Source: Bacillus pseudomycoides
GTDB lineage: Bacteria; Bacillota; Bacilli; Bacillales; Bacillaceae_G
Length of the DNA stretch: 64,000 nucleotides
Direction: 5' to 3'
NCBI RefSeq assembly: GCF_002582035.1
Contig: NZ_NUQE01000023.1
Location: 1-64,000, forward strand
A program made the translations under genes and the position numbers. Positions 16,603 through 24,459 of this stretch are shown here, piece after piece. The notes beneath the pieces are model-generated. The model saw only the letters and a list, made by a program, of their open reading frames with translations. It was not told the origin of the DNA and did not search any database. Positions within the stretch are counted from its first letter, which is position 1, and each line of letters begins with the position of its first letter.

Positions 16603-17237
16603 ATTTTTATCTCTTTCTTATAAGCAAGATAAGAATACAACATTGTGATTACCACTCCAATCAAAACGACAGTCAGTACAATATATGATTTCCAAGCAGC
16701 AGGAGCAAAAGTGCTTATGCACATGATAATACCTAAAACAATAAATACTTTTCCACTAAAACGATGGGTTTTGCGCCATACTTCTTCATTGCTTAATGTC
16801 CATGGCGTACGAATCCCAATGAAGAAATTCGGTTTACACTGAGGTAAATAATTGCCTATCACTAAAAATAATATACCAACAATTAATTCTGCAAAACGAT
16901 TTATTCGTAAATCATAGCCTAATCCAGTCGCAATAATATCCATGTTCGCAATAAACAATACAACGAGGATACTATAAGTGATCATCGTAAAACTTTTCGA
17001 GAATTTTTTATAATTCTCTTTCTTTGGATCAATCTTTGGAACAACATTGAGTAATATATAAGTTCCAACCATAACCCCAACCATCAACAACATTCCATTT
17101 AGTTTAGAAGAATAGCCATTTACGGTGCCGCTGCTGCTCCAATGCGTAGCGATTGTATTCGGAAGGTGCGGCCAAGAAATAATCCAAGCTAATATTGTTA
17201 TGCTAATAAGTATAATGGCAAAAATGTGTTTCTTCAT
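16599..17237 (-). CDS. sdpI: SdpI-like immunity membrane protein
   Basis: This 212-residue protein has six predicted membrane helices. An N-terminal DUF1648-type unit (LPNTIATHWSSSGTVNGY) is followed by the SdpI-type C-terminal half (FFIGIRTPWTLSNEEVWRKTHRFSGK). In B. subtilis SdpI protects against the SdpC cannibalism toxin and sequesters SdpR. Start overlaps the sdpR stop (ATGA) with GAGGGGGAG upstream, so translation is coupled. No sdpABC toxin genes are seen nearby. Confidence 0.85.
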   Translation of the reverse strand: MKKHIFAIILISITILAWIISWPHLPNTIATHWSSSGTVNGYSSKLNGMLLMVGVMVGTYILLNVVPKIDPKKENYKKFSKSFTMITYSILVVLFIANMDIIATGLGYDLRINRFAELIVGILFLVIGNYLPQCKPNFFIGIRTPWTLSNEEVWRKTHRFSGKVFIVLGIIMCISTFAPAAWKSYIVLTVVLIGVVITMLYSYLAYKKEIKM

Positions 17238-17506
17238 TTCGTTTCTCCCCCTCTACCCGTAAACGTAAATACCCAAGTTAGTAAATCTTGAAAAACAGTC
17301 GTGTTTAATGAATACACAACGAATTGTCCCCTTTTTTCATCTTGAATGAGCTCTGCATTTTTGAGCGCACTTAAGTGATGCGATATACTCGGCTTTGTCA
17401 TGTTAAAGTGCTCTGCAATTTCTCCAGCAGTTAAATCGCCTTCTTTTAAGAGGTCTAAAATTTTTCGCCTTGTCGGATCTGCCAACGCTTTAAATGCTTG
17501 GTTCAA
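17234..17506 (-). CDS. sdpR: SdpR-like ArsR-family autorepressor
   Basis: This 90-residue winged-helix repressor begins with the family's NQAFKALADPTRRKILDLLKEGD and contains the recognition helix region MTKPSISHHLSALK. The TTG at 17506 is chosen because AAAGGAAG lies about eight bases upstream and it matches the usual family N-terminus. An in-frame ATG at 17524 has no RBS. It is co-transcribed with sdpI. A 20-base palindrome at 17534-17553 is its probable autoregulatory operator. Confidence 0.82.
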   Translation of the reverse strand: MNQAFKALADPTRRKILDLLKEGDLTAGEIAEHFNMTKPSISHHLSALKNAELIQDEKRGQFVVYSLNTTVFQDLLTWVFTFTGRGGETK

Positions 17507-17533
17507 TGCCCTTCTTCCTTTCATTAATTAGAC

Positions 17534-17553
17534 ATTTAGATATTTATCTAAAT
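17534..17553 (-). promoter_or_regulatory. palindromic operator for SdpR
   Basis: ATTTAGAT-ATTT-ATCTAAAT is a perfect 8+8 palindrome 28 bases before the sdpR start, typical in size and place of an ArsR-family autorepressor site. Binding by SdpR is inference. Confidence 0.55.
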
Positions 17554-17676
17554 ATTAAATTCAGCTTTTGAATTTGTCAATTTCATACACAATGTATAAT
17601 AGGTATGAGACATAATGAAAACTGAGAAAACACATGTTACACTATACATACGCAAAGTTTGAGGAGGAGTTTCCAT

Positions 17677-18372
17677 ATGTACAAAATTTTAATTGTAGAA
17701 GACGATCCTAATATTTCATCTTTACTACAATCCCACATTCAAAAATACGGTTACGAAGCAATTGTTGCTGATAACTTTGATGATATTATGATTTCATTTA
17801 ACAATGTAAAACCACACCTTGTTTTATTAGATGTAAATTTACCAAAATTCGATGGTTTCTACTGGTGCCGTCAAATTCGTCATGAATCCACTTGCCCAAT
17901 TGTTTTCATTTCAGCTCGTGCTGGTGAAATGGAGCAAATTATGGCGATTGAAAGTGGTGCTGATGATTATATTACAAAGCCATTCCACTATGATGTAGTA
18001 ATGGCAAAAATTAAAGGGCAATTACGCCGCATTTACGGTGACTATGCACCAAGTATGTCAGAGCGTATTGTTGAGGTGGAAGGATTAAAACTATATCCTG
18101 AACGACCAGAGCTTCATTTTAGAAATGAGCAAGTATTACTAACAAAGAAAGAAGCAATTCTAGCAGAAATGCTCCTTTCAAAATATCCTCGTACAGCAAA
18201 CCGAGAAGATTTATTATCTGCCCTTTGGGATGATGAAAGTTTTGTTGAAGAAAATACATTAAACGTAAATATTACGCGTCTTCGGAAAAAATTTACTGAA
18301 CTTGGAATTGAAAATGCCATTGAAACAGTACGCGGCTTAGGATATCGCTTTAACACAACTTGGAGTGAATAG
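17677..18372 (+). CDS. Bce-type response regulator (OmpR family)
   Basis: This 231-residue OmpR/PhoB-type regulator has acidic D9/D10, phospho-acceptor D52 in LLDVNLP, TKPFHYD near the switch lysine, and a C-terminal winged helix ending VRGLGYRF. ATG 17677 is used (GAGGAGGAG upstream) rather than a start 18 bases earlier. It is followed three bases later by its kinase gene and then by an ABC transporter, the standard BceRS-BceAB layout. It is the likely binder of the TNACA-N4-TGTAA sites. Confidence 0.9.
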   Translation: MYKILIVEDDPNISSLLQSHIQKYGYEAIVADNFDDIMISFNNVKPHLVLLDVNLPKFDGFYWCRQIRHESTCPIVFISARAGEMEQIMAIESGADDYITKPFHYDVVMAKIKGQLRRIYGDYAPSMSERIVEVEGLKLYPERPELHFRNEQVLLTKKEAILAEMLLSKYPRTANREDLLSALWDDESFVEENTLNVNITRLRKKFTELGIENAIETVRGLGYRFNTTWSE

Positions 18373-18375
18373 ATC

Positions 18376-19386
18376 ATGAAGTTATTTTTACGTGATCACG
18401 TTGGTTTTCTACTTCTTTATATTGTAAACTTTGTCATCATCTTCACTTTGTATGATGCTGTTGATGGATTTAAAAACAATAAATTTTATTTTATTGTGTT
18501 AAGTATGTATCTATTCCTCTGCTTTCTTGCTTACCGCTACGTTCGGAATCGCAGGTTGTATAAAAGACTAAGTGAACCACCTGAAAAAATGGAAGATGCG
18601 TTCATCGAACGAGCAACTGCTCCTATGCCGCATAGCGTGAATGAACTTGTTCGTACACAATATCGTCTATTTCAGAAGGAATTGCAAACATATGAAGTCA
18701 AACAGCAAGAACATCAAATGTTTATTAATCAATGGGTTCATCAAATGAAAACGCCCGTTTCTGTTATGCAGCTGATGGCGCTGGAAATGGAAGACGAACA
18801 TCTCATTCCGAAGTTTAAAAAAGAGCTAGAGAGATTAAATCAAGGACTGGATATGGCATTATATATGGCACGGTTAACGAACTTCCATGAAGATTTCCAC
18901 GTGGAAACCATTTCATTAAAAGATGCGGTAACGAAAAATATAAACAACTTAAAAGAACTGTTTATTAGAAGCGGTGTCTTTCCTGTTCTAGAAGTACATT
19001 CTGATTTAATGGTTACTTCTGACGCAAAGTGGTTAAAATTTATTATTTATCAATTAATGACAAATGCCGTACGTTATTCAGGAGGAAGGGGAAAAAAGGT
19101 ATTCTTATCTGCTTCTCAAAGCGGAAAAGATATCGTTTTTGAAGTTCGAGATGAAGGTGTCGGTATTCCAGAAGAAGATATTCGCCGTGTGTTTGAACCG
19201 TTTTATACGGGAAAAAATGGACGAGCATTTGGAGAATCTACTGGTATGGGGTTATATATTGTTAGCAAAATTTGTTCTTATTTAGGTCATTCTGTCAAAC
19301 TAGACTCTGAAGTTGGAAAAGGAACAAGTATCAAAATTATTTTCCATAACGCTGCAATGAACAAAACAAAAGAGTATGAAGGATAA
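18376..19386 (+). CDS. Bce-type intramembrane-sensing histidine kinase
   Basis: This 336-residue kinase has two N-terminal membrane helices (about 9-26 and 36-56) joined by only about ten residues, so it has no extracellular sensor domain. That is typical of BceS-like kinases that sense flux through their ABC partner. H-box VHQMKTPVSVMQ with H122; N-box TNAVRYSGG; G boxes DEGVGIPEEDI and GESTGMGLYIV. Translated just after the regulator. Confidence 0.9.
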   Translation: MKLFLRDHVGFLLLYIVNFVIIFTLYDAVDGFKNNKFYFIVLSMYLFLCFLAYRYVRNRRLYKRLSEPPEKMEDAFIERATAPMPHSVNELVRTQYRLFQKELQTYEVKQQEHQMFINQWVHQMKTPVSVMQLMALEMEDEHLIPKFKKELERLNQGLDMALYMARLTNFHEDFHVETISLKDAVTKNINNLKELFIRSGVFPVLEVHSDLMVTSDAKWLKFIIYQLMTNAVRYSGGRGKKVFLSASQSGKDIVFEVRDEGVGIPEEDIRRVFEPFYTGKNGRAFGESTGMGLYIVSKICSYLGHSVKLDSEVGKGTSIKIIFHNAAMNKTKEYEG

Positions 19387-19471
19387 TCCTCTTTTCTCAT
19401 TCATTCGTTCACTATATATGCCATATGAAACTGTAATGAAAGATAAGCATAGTTAGAAAGGTGATTTACAT

Positions 19472-20224
19472 ATGGACGAAGTACTACATATTAAAAATGT
19501 ATCGAAAGTATATGAGGGAAAAGTCCCTCATACTGCCTTAAAAAATATTAACTTACATGTGGATAAAGGAGAATTTGTTGCCATTATGGGCCCGTCGGGG
19601 AGCGGCAAATCGACTTTATTAAATGTTATTTCAACAATCGATTCTCCTACCTCTGGAGAAGTCTTTATTAACGGAAAACAACCTCATACATTCCGAAACG
19701 AAAAATTAGCTGTATTTCGCCGGCAAGAGTTAGGATTTGTGTTTCAAAGTTTTAACTTATTAGATACGTTAACAATTGGTGAAAACATCGTTCTGCCGTT
19801 AACGTTAGATAATGCCTCTCTTTCTGAAATGGATGAAAAGCTAGATACAATTTCAAATAAACTCGGAATCAATCACATTTTAAATAAACGCATTTTTGAA
19901 GTTTCAGGAGGACAAGCACAGCGTACAGCAGTAGCCCGTGCTGTTATTCATCAGCCATCCTTATTGCTTGCTGATGAACCAACAGGAAACTTAGATTCTA
20001 AAGCTGCTATCGATGTAATGGAGCTATTTACGAAGTTAAATAAAGAGGAACGAGCTACCATTTTAATGGTGACACATGACCCATTTGCAGCTAGTTATTG
20101 CAGTCGCGTTATTTTTATTAAAGATGGTGAACTTTACAATGAACTGCATCGCGGTCTCCACCGTGAAAAGTTCTATCAAGAAATATTAGATGTATTAGCA
20201 TTGCTAGGAGGAAGACGTGGATGA
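19472..20224 (+). CDS. BceA-like ABC transporter ATPase (module 2)
   Basis: This 250-residue ATPase has Walker A GPSGSGKST (40-48), signature SGGQAQR and Walker B LLADEPTGN. It is the energy module for the permease that overlaps its end. RBS AGAAAGGTG before ATG. It lies 85 bases after the kinase gene, so it could share the transcript or have its own promoter; no perfect BceR-like palindrome is present in this gap. Confidence 0.88.
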   Translation: MDEVLHIKNVSKVYEGKVPHTALKNINLHVDKGEFVAIMGPSGSGKSTLLNVISTIDSPTSGEVFINGKQPHTFRNEKLAVFRRQELGFVFQSFNLLDTLTIGENIVLPLTLDNASLSEMDEKLDTISNKLGINHILNKRIFEVSGGQAQRTAVARAVIHQPSLLLADEPTGNLDSKAAIDVMELFTKLNKEERATILMVTHDPFAASYCSRVIFIKDGELYNELHRGLHREKFYQEILDVLALLGGRRG

Positions 20225-22203
20225 AGTTTTGGCAATTTGCTTTAAGAAATGTCGTCCGCAATTCAAGAGCTTATTTTGCTTATTTTTTAAGTAGTTCTTT
20301 TTCCATTACGGTCTTCTTTTCATTTGCTGTGTACCGGTATCATCCACGCCTGCAAAATATACAAGGCTATAAAGATACCGGACCTCTTATGAATTTAGTT
20401 GGCTTTACCCAAGTTGTCATTGTACTGTTTTCTTTTTTCTTTTTGTTGTACTCCATCGGAGCGTTTTTAAAAGTACGTAATAAGCAATTTGGCATTTTAA
20501 CGATTTTAGGTATTTCAAACAGACAACTGAAACGACTTATTTTTTTAGAAAATATGCTGATTGGACTACTTTCTATTTTTATAGGCATTCAAGTTGGCCT
20601 TGTGTTTTCTAATTTTTTCTTATTAATCACCTCAAAGATTTCAGGTATTAACTGCCTTTATTTATATTGGCCATCAGAGGCAATTTGGACAACTGTAACG
20701 ACATTTCTCATCCTTTTTATTATTGTATCAGTCTTTACACCTACTTTAATTCGAACAAGGAAAGTAACTCGTCTTCTAAAGGGAGAAATTCGTACAAAAA
20801 AGGAGAAACTGCCTTCCATTGTCATTTCAATTTTTAGTTTACTGTGTTTACTTTCAGGTTATATTTTTGCGGCTTATCCACAAAGTTATATAACAGAAGA
20901 AAGCTTAACAAATGGAGTTGGTGTACTCATTATCTTAGCCATTATTCCTCTTGTTATAGTTGGAACATACTTTCTATTCTCACAAGCTAGCTTCCTGTTC
21001 ATTTGGATATTAAAAAAGCGACGACGCTTTTATATGAAAAAAACAAATATGCTTTGGATATCCGATTTGGCATCACGAGTTCGTGTCAATATTAATATGC
21101 TTTTCATTGTAACTGTGTTATCTGCAGTTGCTTTTACCACTATTACAACATTATACGCTCTTAATAAACACACAAAGGCTTCTATAATTGAATCATTTCC
21201 TTTTCCATTTACTTACGCATCTTACGAAGGGAATCCATTTGAAACGAAGCATATTACAACATTAGAAAATGAATTAATGAAAGACGAATTTACATATCAA
21301 AAACATAAATCAGTTGTATATAAAGATATAGCAGCTAACGAAGCTATTTTGATTATGAAACAAAGCGACTATAATATTCTTGCTAAATTTCTAAATCGCT
21401 CTCAAATTCAACTAGCTAAAAACGAAACATATGTTATTCCAAGATATTCGTCTGTAACATTGGAATTGTTAACAAATCCTTTTCTTAAGCAAGAAAATAT
21501 TACGTTACAATCTAATAAAAAACAATTTCATATAAAAGAAATAGCAAACAAGCCAATTTTACCGCAACATGCTTGGGTATATCTTATCGTACTGTCGGAT
21601 GAAGCTGTAAACGACGAAATTCCACACCTCGAACCAATTACGGTTTATAATTTCCAAGTGGATAATTGGGAAAATACGCTTCCGCTGACAAAGCGCATTT
21701 TACGTATGACCACTGCTGATGCACATAGTTTACATCCAAATCAGGATCAGCAAGAAATGCATGATAAGAAAACTCCTTTTGCTATTTATACAGCCAGTGA
21801 TGAATTATATGCAGAGCAGCGATGGAATGTTGCTTACCTCTTCACCGGTACATTTCTTGGCATTATTTTCTTCATCGGAGCAGGAAGCGTTCTGTACTTC
21901 CGTATGTATACTGATTTAACGAGAGAAGCAGAAAAATATAAAACGATTACAAAAATTGGATTAACGAAGTCTGAAATGATACGTTCAGCAACAATTCAAT
22001 TAGCAATACTATTTTTCGTTCCTTATACTATTGCTTCCATCCATACAATCTTTGCAATTAAATTTATACAAAGTACACTCTCTTTCTCTTTAATAGAAGA
22101 AGCCATTTTAGTATTAAGCCTCTTTGGAATAGTTGAAATTATTTTCTTTTTCCTAATTCGCTCATTTTACATTCAAAAGTTATCACAACATATTAAATTG
22201 TGA
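20221..22203 (+). CDS. BceB-like ABC transporter permease (module 2)
   Basis: This 660-residue FtsX-family permease has ten predicted helices and a large extracytoplasmic domain (about residues 320-525) of the Bce type. The N-terminus FALRNVVRNSRAYFAYFLSS resembles the module 1 permease, though the two extracytoplasmic domains look quite different. It overlaps the ATPase gene by four bases (ATGA). It likely acts as both resistance pump and sensor for the adjacent kinase. Confidence 0.87.
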   Translation: MKFWQFALRNVVRNSRAYFAYFLSSSFSITVFFSFAVYRYHPRLQNIQGYKDTGPLMNLVGFTQVVIVLFSFFFLLYSIGAFLKVRNKQFGILTILGISNRQLKRLIFLENMLIGLLSIFIGIQVGLVFSNFFLLITSKISGINCLYLYWPSEAIWTTVTTFLILFIIVSVFTPTLIRTRKVTRLLKGEIRTKKEKLPSIVISIFSLLCLLSGYIFAAYPQSYITEESLTNGVGVLIILAIIPLVIVGTYFLFSQASFLFIWILKKRRRFYMKKTNMLWISDLASRVRVNINMLFIVTVLSAVAFTTITTLYALNKHTKASIIESFPFPFTYASYEGNPFETKHITTLENELMKDEFTYQKHKSVVYKDIAANEAILIMKQSDYNILAKFLNRSQIQLAKNETYVIPRYSSVTLELLTNPFLKQENITLQSNKKQFHIKEIANKPILPQHAWVYLIVLSDEAVNDEIPHLEPITVYNFQVDNWENTLPLTKRILRMTTADAHSLHPNQDQQEMHDKKTPFAIYTASDELYAEQRWNVAYLFTGTFLGIIFFIGAGSVLYFRMYTDLTREAEKYKTITKIGLTKSEMIRSATIQLAILFFVPYTIASIHTIFAIKFIQSTLSFSLIEEAILVLSLFGIVEIIFFFLIRSFYIQKLSQHIKL

Positions 22204-22205
22204 AT

Positions 22206-22238
22206 AAAATAGCCTTGTGCTCTGCACAAGGCTATTTT
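22206..22238 (+). terminator. terminator of Bce module 2
   Basis: AAAATAGCCTTGTGC/GCACAAGGCTATTTT perfect stem with a three-base loop. Confidence 0.92.
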
Positions 22239-22258
22239 CAATAGTTTTTAACTTATTA

Positions 22259-22444
22259 TCAGCAAAAACCACCATAGCCACCATGACCGCCGTAGCCAAA
22301 GCCGCCGCCGTAGCCACCATAGCCGCCACCGCCACAGAAGCAGGCAGCACCGATGATGATTAATAAAATAAACAACACGATTACAAGCGCAAAGCCATTG
22401 CCGTGATGACGAAATCCGTGATCATGTTCACAACTTTCACCCAT
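22259..22444 (-). CDS. YjcZ-like small sporulation-type protein
   Basis: This 61-residue protein has a His-rich N-terminus (CEHDHGFRHHGNG), one membrane helix with the YjcZ-type motif GFALVIVLFILLIIIGAA, and a Gly/Tyr-rich tail (GGYGG repeats) ending in Cys. Members of the YjcZ family are small membrane proteins of Bacillus spores. The Gly-Tyr tail suggests a structural, self-associating role, which is inference. RBS AAAGGAGG upstream of ATG. Confidence 0.8.
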   Translation of the reverse strand: MGESCEHDHGFRHHGNGFALVIVLFILLIIIGAACFCGGGGYGGYGGGFGYGGHGGYGGFC

Positions 22445-22627
22445 TTCTCTCTTCCTCCTTTAATAAAAATCCTTTTTATTTATGGGATCCTTTCAAGTGG
22501 ATTCCATTTATCCTATGTTTGGAACGGGAATAGGAAGCTTGTTCTTTTCAAAAACAGGCTTGTACGCATAGTGTATGTTATAACATTCCAAATAAGATTG
22601 ATTTCATAATCAATCCCGTATTAACAG

Positions 22628-22751
22628 GTAAAGTGAAACTTCCATCAGTGGGCGCTTTTCCCTACTGATGGTTAGTTGAACCAATCGGGCTCTTATGGGC
22701 AGTTTTTCATCGTGCAACACCTAAAGTTACTGCCCATTAGAGCGGGATAAA
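22628..22751 (+). repeat. bcr1-type repeat (124 bp)
   Basis: It begins GTAAAGTGAAACTTCCATC, includes CTACTGATGGTTAGTTGAAC, and ends AGAGCGGGATAAA. The right half lacks the ACCCCCACCT/AGGTGGGGGT hairpin arms seen in the 1223 copy. It lies between the yjcZ-like gene's promoter region and a terminator. Confidence 0.8.
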
Positions 22752-22755
22752 ATAA

Positions 22756-22799
22756 AAAAGCTAATCATCTACCGATATCCTGTAAATGATTAGCTTTTA
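22756..22799 (-). terminator. terminator of the DUF1003 gene
   Basis: AAAGCTAATCAT...ATGATTAGCTTT stem with A-run giving a minus-strand U-tract. Confidence 0.85.
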
Positions 22800-22820
22800 C
22801 TCTTTTAAAAAGCAATATAT

Positions 22821-23363
22821 TTATTCTGTCTTTAATTGTTTCAACAGCTCTTTAATTTCCGCTAATTCGTTTTCTATATTGTGTAGGCGGCTTTGCATAT
22901 TATCAATCTCTTGCTCTGCTTTATAATTGATCGCAAAGTCAATAACAGATTCATGTTTGTCACGTGCAGCTTGACGATTTTGGCTCATCATAATAACGGG
23001 AGCTTGAAATGCTGCTATAAAAGATAAACATAAGTTCAATAAAATGAATGGCTGAGCATCAAAGTGTGCTCCTTTTGTTATAGACAAGCTATTCCAAATA
23101 ATCCATCCAGCAAGAAGACATGCAAACCAGATGATGAATCGCCAACTACCTCCAAACTGTGCAATTTTATCAGCTATTCGGTCTGCCCACTTTGTTCGTT
23201 GTGTGTATTCACTATCAAGTTGGTGAAGTATTTCTGACTCGTAGCGATCTACAAGTCGGTCAATACGTGTTAAGCTTTCTTGGTTTAAGTCAATATCAAA
23301 ACCTTGGATTTTCGTAGCTTCTTGTTTTTGTCCTTTAATTTGCTTCCAGATTTTTTGTACCAT
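22821..23363 (-). CDS. DUF1003 membrane protein
   Basis: This 180-residue protein carries the DUF1003 core: KWADRIADKIAQFGGSWRFII, two membrane helices (about 82-102 and 117-140), and FQAPVIMMSQNRQAARDK, then a C-terminal coiled coil (heptad Leu/Ile from about 155). The function of the family is not established. ATG 23363 is chosen for GAGAGGAGG eight bases upstream. That SD lies inside a predicted hairpin and switch within a roughly 200-base leader, which also encodes a 36-codon upstream ORF. Confidence 0.85.
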   Translation of the reverse strand: MVQKIWKQIKGQKQEATKIQGFDIDLNQESLTRIDRLVDRYESEILHQLDSEYTQRTKWADRIADKIAQFGGSWRFIIWFACLLAGWIIWNSLSITKGAHFDAQPFILLNLCLSFIAAFQAPVIMMSQNRQAARDKHESVIDFAINYKAEQEIDNMQSRLHNIENELAEIKELLKQLKTE

Positions 23364-23371
23364 TGTACAAA

Positions 23372-23474
23372 CCTCCTCTCTTATAGAGGAAGTCATCTTT
23401 CCAAAGTTTATATGAAGCGGTAACTATTTTTACGCAGTAACCCGCTTCGGATATTCAGTTGTATGACTTCCTCT
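23372..23474 (-). promoter_or_regulatory. SD-sequestering switch in the DUF1003 leader
   Basis: On the minus-strand RNA, CTTCCTCT (23392-23385) can pair with the SD AGAGGAGG (23379-23372) around a five-base loop, hiding the ribosome site. The same segment is perfectly complementary over 12 bases to AGAGGAAGTCAT located upstream (23474-23463), inside the short upstream ORF. These two pairings exclude each other, which is the layout of a translational on/off switch. A TATAAT-type -10 (within 23561-23569) lies upstream. The trigger is unknown. Confidence 0.6.
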
Positions 23475-23518
23475 GACGTCGGTGCTATGTCCGACTCTCC
23501 TATGCTCGGATTACTCAT
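23408..23518 (-). CDS. 36-codon leader ORF upstream of the DUF1003 gene
   Basis: A 36-residue ORF has ATG at 23518 preceded by GAGGTGG at nine-base spacing, and ends 44 bases before the DUF1003 ATG. The peptide starts MSNPSIGESDIAP and ends SYRFI. It is acidic and proline-containing early and basic late, with no membrane helix. Codons 15-19 overlay the anti-anti-SD sequence, so translation through it would alter the downstream RNA fold. The local GC content is higher than that of the neighbours, consistent with structural constraint. That it is translated is inference. Confidence 0.5.
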   Translation of the reverse strand: MSNPSIGESDIAPTSEEVIQLNIRSGLLRKNSYRFI

Positions 23519-23694
23519 AAAACAGTTCCACCTCACTTTTTTTCTCAAAATCCTTTATCATTATATGCTATCGTATTCCTTATGACTATGCGATTGTTTA
23601 GAAAATACACTTTATTATCTTACATTTTGATATAAAAAGTTTATGTGACTAGCATTTCATTAACATAACTCAAATCATAAGTGACTTATATACT

Positions 23695-23898
23695 TCAATC
23701 TTGCTTTGTATGAGTACCCTTATCATTTAATAACTGAAACATACTTTGATGATAATCTGTTATTAATGTACTTAACTTCTCTATGTGCTTATCTTTTAGA
23801 TGTCTACCTAATTTCCAAGGTACTTTTTCTTTATATTTTGGGTCTTCCGCAGAATCTGCTCGCTGTAGTTCTTTAAACTGCATACTATCTTTGTTCAT
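23695..23898 (-). CDS. small soluble protein, unknown
   Basis: This 67-residue hydrophilic, Lys/Asp/Glu-rich protein has no membrane helix. A GGGAG lies about 12 bases before the ATG. It has a helical C-terminal half (KLSTLITDYHQSMFQLLND). It stands alone between the DUF1003 leader and the menE-C operon terminator. I do not recognise it; it may be a B. cereus group-specific small protein. Confidence 0.5.
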   Translation of the reverse strand: MNKDSMQFKELQRADSAEDPKYKEKVPWKLGRHLKDKHIEKLSTLITDYHQSMFQLLNDKGTHTKQD

Positions 23899-24102
23899 TA
23901 TTAAAATTCTCCCTTATTATAAATTTCAAATGAACAAATTCTAATGTTACTGTATCCAAACAGCTCAATTCACACCTTTTTTAATATTTTTTAATAGGAT
24001 ACTTATATATTTTTTTCTTTTACTAAGATATTCTCATTTGAAAAGTGAAATCCCTTTGGTATATCATATGCCTGTATGTTTTACATAGTTATCGAAAATA
24101 AA

Positions 24103-24143
24103 TGAAAAGGCTCATCCCTTACGTACAAAGGAGAGCCTTTTTT
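24103..24143 (-). terminator. terminator of the menE-menC operon
   Basis: AAAAGGCTC...GAGCCTTTTTTT hairpin directly downstream of the nucleotidyltransferase gene. Between it and 23898 only AT-rich DNA is seen. Confidence 0.75.
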
Positions 24144-24152
24144 TCTTTCAAT

Positions 24153-24455
24153 TTATATCCGCTGCGCAAACAATTTTCCTTCTCGTAAAATATGACGCTT
24201 CAGTTTGCTATTAGGTAATGTATTCAAATGAACCGCATCTACTTTCCCTGCTCCATCCAGCTCTTCCGTCAATTGAAACCACAGCCATTGAAACTCACCT
24301 ACTGAAATATGTGTTGTCTCAATGGCTATATCATAATCAGAAGAAGATGTTGCTTCTTTTCTCGCATGAGATCCGAAGATGTACGCCACTTTCACAAATG
24401 GTGTTTCTAATAAACGAGTTTGTATATGGCGCAGCTCCTTTTCATACTTTTGCAT
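24153..24455 (-). CDS. MNT-type minimal nucleotidyltransferase domain protein
   Basis: This 100-residue stand-alone nucleotidyltransferase domain has FGSHARKEATSSSDYDIAIE, giving the GS (G28, S29) and DxD (D40, D42) signature of the pol-beta superfamily. ATG 24455 follows AGAGGTG at five-base spacing, with the SD overlapping the end of menC, so it is the last gene of menE-menC. Such MNT proteins often pair with HEPN proteins as toxin-antitoxin modules, but no HEPN partner is visible here. Substrate unknown. Confidence 0.8.
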   Translation of the reverse strand: MQKYEKELRHIQTRLLETPFVKVAYIFGSHARKEATSSSDYDIAIETTHISVGEFQWLWFQLTEELDGAGKVDAVHLNTLPNSKLKRHILREGKLFAQRI

Positions 24456-24459
24456 ATGT

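Noticed and set aside
19420-19445. BceR-like operator before Bce module 2
   Set aside because: Only a half-site (CTGTAA) is present; no TNACA-N4-TGTAA palindrome.
23399-23570. M-box (ykoK) or yybP-ykoY riboswitch
   Set aside because: The start GTGAGGTGG is superficially similar to the M-box, but the conserved internal motifs of both classes are absent.
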